Assembly (NCBI GenBank): GCA_003170035.1
Contig: PMZX01000249.1
Location: forward strand, 1,070 to 9,337
Length of the DNA: 8,268 nt
Source: Myxococcales bacterium
GTDB taxonomy: Bacteria > Myxococcota_A > Polyangia > Fen-1088
Direction: 5' to 3'
The notes under the pieces were generated by a model. That model searched no databases. It was not told where the DNA came from and worked only from the letters and a program-made list of their open reading frames with translations. Both the position numbers and the translations under genes were made by a program. Position 1 is the stretch's first letter. Each line of letters opens with the position of its first letter. Shown here piece by piece: positions 5,818 to 8,268 of this stretch.

Positions 5818-6762
5818 ATGGAGCCGCTGCTCGAGCTTTTTCGCCAGCACCTGGCCAGCGAGAAACGCGCCTCGGCCCACACCCTGCGGGCCTACCTAAC
5901 CGATCTAGAGGAGCTGTTCGCGCACGCCCGCAGCTTGCTCGGCGACGGCGCCGCGCAAGCACTGACCCCTGCGGATCTCTCCACGCCGGTCTGCCGCTCG
6001 TATCTGGCCAGTCTGCACGGCCGCAATGATCCCGCCACCGTGGGCCGCAAGCTGTCGGCGATGAAGACCTTCTTCCGGCTGCTGTTGCGACGCAAACTGC
6101 TTTCGGGCAGTCCGGTGGCGGGCCTGCGCGGGCCCAAGCGCCGGCCCCACCTGCCTGCCTTCTTGGGCAAGGATGAGGCCTCGCGGCTGCTCGAATCGGG
6201 GGGTGACGACGCGGTCCAAACCACGGAGAATGCCCGCGACCAGGCGCTGTTGGAAGTCTTGTACGGCGCAGGCCTGCGCATCTCGGAGGCCTGTCACCTG
6301 GACCTTTCCGACGTGGTTCCGGATGGCGCCGGCGCGCGCATCACGGTCCGCCAGGGCAAAGGCCGCAAGGACCGCATCGTGCCGCTCGGGTCCAAGGGCT
6401 GGGAGGCCATCCAGGCGTACCTGCCGTTGCGTGACACCTTGCTTGCGGACCACGCGGCCGGTTCGGCCGACGGCCAGGCCTTGTTCCTGTCGCGACGGGG
6501 CCGGCGCCTGTGCGATCGCGAAGCGCGCCGCAAGCTGGATCGGCGTGAGCTTCTGACCAGCGTGCGCCGGGTGTCACCCCACGCTTTGCGCCACAGCTTC
6601 GCCACCCACCTGCTCGGCGAAGGCGCTGATCTGCGCTCCATCCAGGAGCTGCTCGGCCACGCCAGCCTGCGCACGACCCAGTGCTACGCTCAGGTCGACA
6701 TCGATCACCTGATGGCGGTCTACGATCGTTCCCATCCTCGCGCGCTGCTTAAAACGCGCTAG
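5818..6762 (+). CDS. xerC: Tyrosine recombinase XerC
   Basis: A 314-residue tyrosine recombinase. Together with XerD, XerC resolves chromosome dimers at dif, in step with cell division. The N-terminal SAM-like core-binding domain covers about residues 1-105 ([12 protein letters not shown], then [15 protein letters not shown], and the [13 protein letters not shown] helix). The catalytic domain carries the complete active site: Arg154 in GAGLRISE, Lys181 in QGKGRKDR, His255 and Arg258 in [13 protein letters not shown], His281 in [12 protein letters not shown], and the nucleophile Tyr290 in QCYAQV. Length is normal. XerC is preferred over XerD because hslV and hslU follow directly, the usual company of xerC (codV in Bacillus). 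The ATG at 5818 has AGGA 9 bases upstream and begins at the expected family N-terminus; an in-frame ATG at 5797 would add only seven residues and has a poorer site. First gene of a probable operon, with 10 bases to hslV. No integrase-like extra domain or att site is seen. Confidence 0.93.
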   Translation: MEPLLELFRQHLASEKRASAHTLRAYLTDLEELFAHARSLLGDGAAQALTPADLSTPVCRSYLASLHGRNDPATVGRKLSAMKTFFRLLLRRKLLSGSPVAGLRGPKRRPHLPAFLGKDEASRLLESGGDDAVQTTENARDQALLEVLYGAGLRISEACHLDLSDVVPDGAGARITVRQGKGRKDRIVPLGSKGWEAIQAYLPLRDTLLADHAAGSADGQALFLSRRGRRLCDREARRKLDRRELLTSVRRVSPHALRHSFATHLLGEGADLRSIQELLGHASLRTTQCYAQVDIDHLMAVYDRSHPRALLKTR

Positions 6763-6772
6763 TCTGCACGCC

Positions 6773-7312
6773 ATGAGGCAAAGGGAAATCCTCTCCACAA
6801 CGGTTTTGGTCGTGCGCCGCAACGGCAAGGTCGTTATGGGCGGCGACGGACAGGTCACCATGGGCCAGACCGTGGTCAAGGCAACGGCGCGCAAGCTGCG
6901 CCGCCTGGACGAGGGGCGCATCCTGGCGGGTTTTGCCGGCTCCGCCGCCGACGGGCTGACCCTGTTCGAGAAATTCGAGGCCAAGCTCAAGGAGGCAAAC
7001 GGAAATCTGCTGCGCGCTTCGGTCGAGCTGGCCAAGGATTGGCGCACGGATCGCGTGCTGCGCCGCCTGGAGGCGCTGCTGCTGGTGGCCGATCGCGAGA
7101 AGATCCTGATGCTCTCGGGCACCGGCGACATCATCGAGCCGGACTGTGATGCCGCTGCGGTGGGCTCGGGTGGCAACTACGCGGTGGCGGCGGCGCGCGC
7201 CTTGTTGGCCGATACGCAGCTTTCGGCGCGCGAGATCGCCGAGCGCAGCCTGCGCATCGCCGCCGAGATCTGCATCTACACCAACACCAACCAGGTATTC
7301 GAGGAGCTCTAG
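6773..7312 (+). CDS. hslV: ATP-dependent protease subunit HslV (ClpQ) with N-terminal propeptide
   Basis: The proteolytic subunit of HslUV, a two-ring dodecamer of N-terminal-nucleophile hydrolases that degrades unfolded and regulatory proteins fed to it by HslU. The 179-residue length is standard. Aligning by eye with E. coli HslV (mature TTIVSVRR) places the catalytic threonine at Thr9 in S8-T9-T10-V, so MRQREILS would be an eight-residue propeptide to be removed, instead of Met removal alone. Relative to Thr9, the active-site aspartate is Asp25 in GGDGQVTMG and the lysine is Lys41 in ARKLRRL. Other family landmarks are [42 protein letters not shown] and the ending [10 protein letters not shown]. 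There is no usable start downstream of the ATG at 6773 before Thr9. I see no good ribosome binding site in the 10 bases after xerC, so translation may be coupled to xerC. hslU follows after 3 bases. Confidence 0.96.
   Translation: MRQREILSTTVLVVRRNGKVVMGGDGQVTMGQTVVKATARKLRRLDEGRILAGFAGSAADGLTLFEKFEAKLKEANGNLLRASVELAKDWRTDRVLRRLEALLLVADREKILMLSGTGDIIEPDCDAAAVGSGGNYAVAAARALLADTQLSAREIAERSLRIAAEICIYTNTNQVFEEL
7301..7306 (+). promoter_or_regulatory. Ribosome binding site of hslU inside the hslV coding end
   Basis: GAGGAG encodes two Glu codons near the end of HslV and lies 9 bases before the hslU ATG at 7316, an excellent Shine-Dalgarno sequence. It fixes the hslU start and suggests coupled translation of the two subunits. 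Confidence 0.7.
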
Positions 7313-7315
7313 CCG

Positions 7316-8268
7316 ATGGCCGGTCCCAGCAAACGCGCCGAGGCGCTCACCCCGCGTGCCATCGTCGAGGAACTCGATCGCTATATCGTGGGCCAGCGCG
7401 AGGCCAAGCGCGCGGTGGCGGTGGCTCTGCGCAACCGCTGGCGCCGGCAGCAAGTGCCGCCGCCCATGCGCGACGAGATCTCGCCCAAAAACATCATGCT
7501 CATCGGCCCCACCGGCGTGGGCAAGACCGAGATCGCGCGCCGGCTGGCCAAGCTGGCGGGCGCGCCCTTCGTGAAGGTCGAGGCGTCCAAGTTCACCGAG
7601 GTGGGCTACGTGGGCCGCGACGTGGATTCCATGGTGCGCGACCTGGCGGAGACCGCGGTGTCCATGCTGCGCGAGGAAGAGCGCGAGCGGTTGCGGCCAC
7701 GCGCCCGCGAGAACGCCGAGGAGCGCCTGCTCGATGTGCTGCTGCCACCGGCGCGGCCGGCGCGCACGCCCCTGGGATCGCTGGCCGGCACACCCCCGGC
7801 GCCCGAGGCTCCGGCTGCGCCCGCAGCGGAGAGCAGCACGCGCGAAAACCTGCGCCGCCTCTTGCATGAGGGCAAGCTCGACGACAGGTCGGTCGAGGTC
7901 GACACCAGCGACACGCCCCAGTCGTTCATCGACGTGTTTTCCGGAACCGGCATGGAGGAGATGGTTCTCAACCTGCAGTCCATGTTCCCCCAGTCCAAGC
8001 GCACCAAGCGACGGCGGCTGACCATCCCTGAGGCGCTGGAAGCCTTGACCGAGGAAGAGGCTGCCAAGCTCATCGACATGGAACGTGTCACCAAGGAGGC
8101 GGTTCGGCGCGCCGAACAGGATGGCATCATCTTCATCGACGAGCTCGACAAGGTGGCGGGCCGCGAGGCCGGCGGTCACGGGCCGGATGTATCGCGCGAG
8201 GGCGTGCAGCGCGATCTTCTGCCCATCGTCGAGGGATCCACGGTGTCGACCAAGTACGGCCCGCTCAA
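7316..8268 (+). CDS. hslU: HslU (ClpY) AAA+ ATPase of the HslUV protease (partial, 3' end outside window)
   Basis: The first 317 codons of the unfoldase that caps HslV and threads substrates into it using ATP. Walker A is G64-P-T-G-V-G-K-T71; the pore-loop motif G97-Y-V-G100 that grips substrate is intact; Walker B is IIFIDE (271-276), followed by LDK. Between them lies the family's intermediate (I) domain, about residues 110-245. Within it, residues 144-172 are an Ala/Pro-rich low-complexity segment ([15 protein letters not shown] and on), which makes this part of the I domain probably flexible; [15 protein letters not shown] and the [15 protein letters not shown] stretch afterwards match the usual HslU pattern. 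The second half of the ATPase core after [15 protein letters not shown], with sensor and arginine-finger residues and the C-terminal tail that activates HslV, is outside the window. The start is set by GAGGAG 9 bases upstream. Third gene of the xerC-hslV-hslU operon. Confidence 0.97.
   Translation, partial: MAGPSKRAEALTPRAIVEELDRYIVGQREAKRAVAVALRNRWRRQQVPPPMRDEISPKNIMLIGPTGVGKTEIARRLAKLAGAPFVKVEASKFTEVGYVGRDVDSMVRDLAETAVSMLREEERERLRPRARENAEERLLDVLLPPARPARTPLGSLAGTPPAPEAPAAPAAESSTRENLRRLLHEGKLDDRSVEVDTSDTPQSFIDVFSGTGMEEMVLNLQSMFPQSKRTKRRRLTIPEALEALTEEEAAKLIDMERVTKEAVRRAEQDGIIFIDELDKVAGREAGGHGPDVSREGVQRDLLPIVEGSTVSTKYGPL

Noticed and set aside
3952..6762. A 936-codon open plus-strand frame that would fuse a long novel domain to XerC
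   Set aside because: The part before about 5797 runs antisense to the well-supported cysM and unknown genes and has the Gln/His/Leu/Arg-rich composition of a high-GC shadow frame. XerC alone has the full family length from the ATG at 5818.
6749..8179. A 476-codon minus-strand frame opposite hslV and hslU
   Set aside because: It is the antisense of two unmistakable genes, with low-complexity composition and no recognisable motifs.
1..8268. CRISPR arrays, tRNA or rRNA genes, transposases, or phage attachment sites
   Set aside because: None seen: no regularly spaced repeats, no cloverleaf-like segment and no transposase motif. The only recombinase is a housekeeping XerC in its usual operon.

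Overview
The window is a high-GC bacterial chromosome segment. Protein sequence style points to a deltaproteobacterial or Myxococcota-like organism: the cysteine synthase, the GT-C-like membrane protein, and a beta-propeller tail of the 'PSPSGTR..FGSDWG' type all fit. This is inferred from familiarity with these families; no search was run. Both ends cut through genes: the 3' end of topA at the left and the 5' part of hslU at the right.

Layout: topA C-terminal zinc-ribbon region (+, 1-657); a gene-poor gap of about 350 bases holding the decayed C-terminus of a TolB/WD40-like beta-propeller protein on the minus strand (693-968) and the leader of a small coiled-coil lipoprotein gene (+, 1010-1345); a 206-base spacer with a doubtful 35-residue signal-peptide-like ORF (1452-1559); then three minus-strand genes: a polytopic GT-C/GT39-like membrane protein (1552-3102), a cysM-type cysteine synthase (3309-4232) and a conserved protein of unknown function (4291-5715). 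A 102-base divergent gap leads to a tight plus-strand cluster xerC-hslV-hslU (5818 to the right edge).

How they work together: xerC (chromosome dimer resolution), hslV and hslU (ATP-dependent HslUV protease) are almost certainly co-transcribed, with a 10-base gap between xerC and hslV and a 3-base gap between hslV and hslU. In many bacteria this cluster lies just downstream of topA and trmFO. Here topA is present, but trmFO is absent from the expected place, and about 5 kb of unrelated, mostly opposite-strand genes plus a gene remnant sit between topA and xerC. The window therefore looks like an ancestral housekeeping cluster opened up by insertion or rearrangement. cysM and the unknown gene may be co-transcribed (57-base gap containing an inverted repeat that reaches the cysM translation start region). 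I see no CRISPR array, tRNA, rRNA, transposase or phage gene, and no clear evidence for a new defence or biosynthetic system. The most useful leads are the broken topA/xerC-hslVU synteny, the propeller remnant and the conserved unknown gene.
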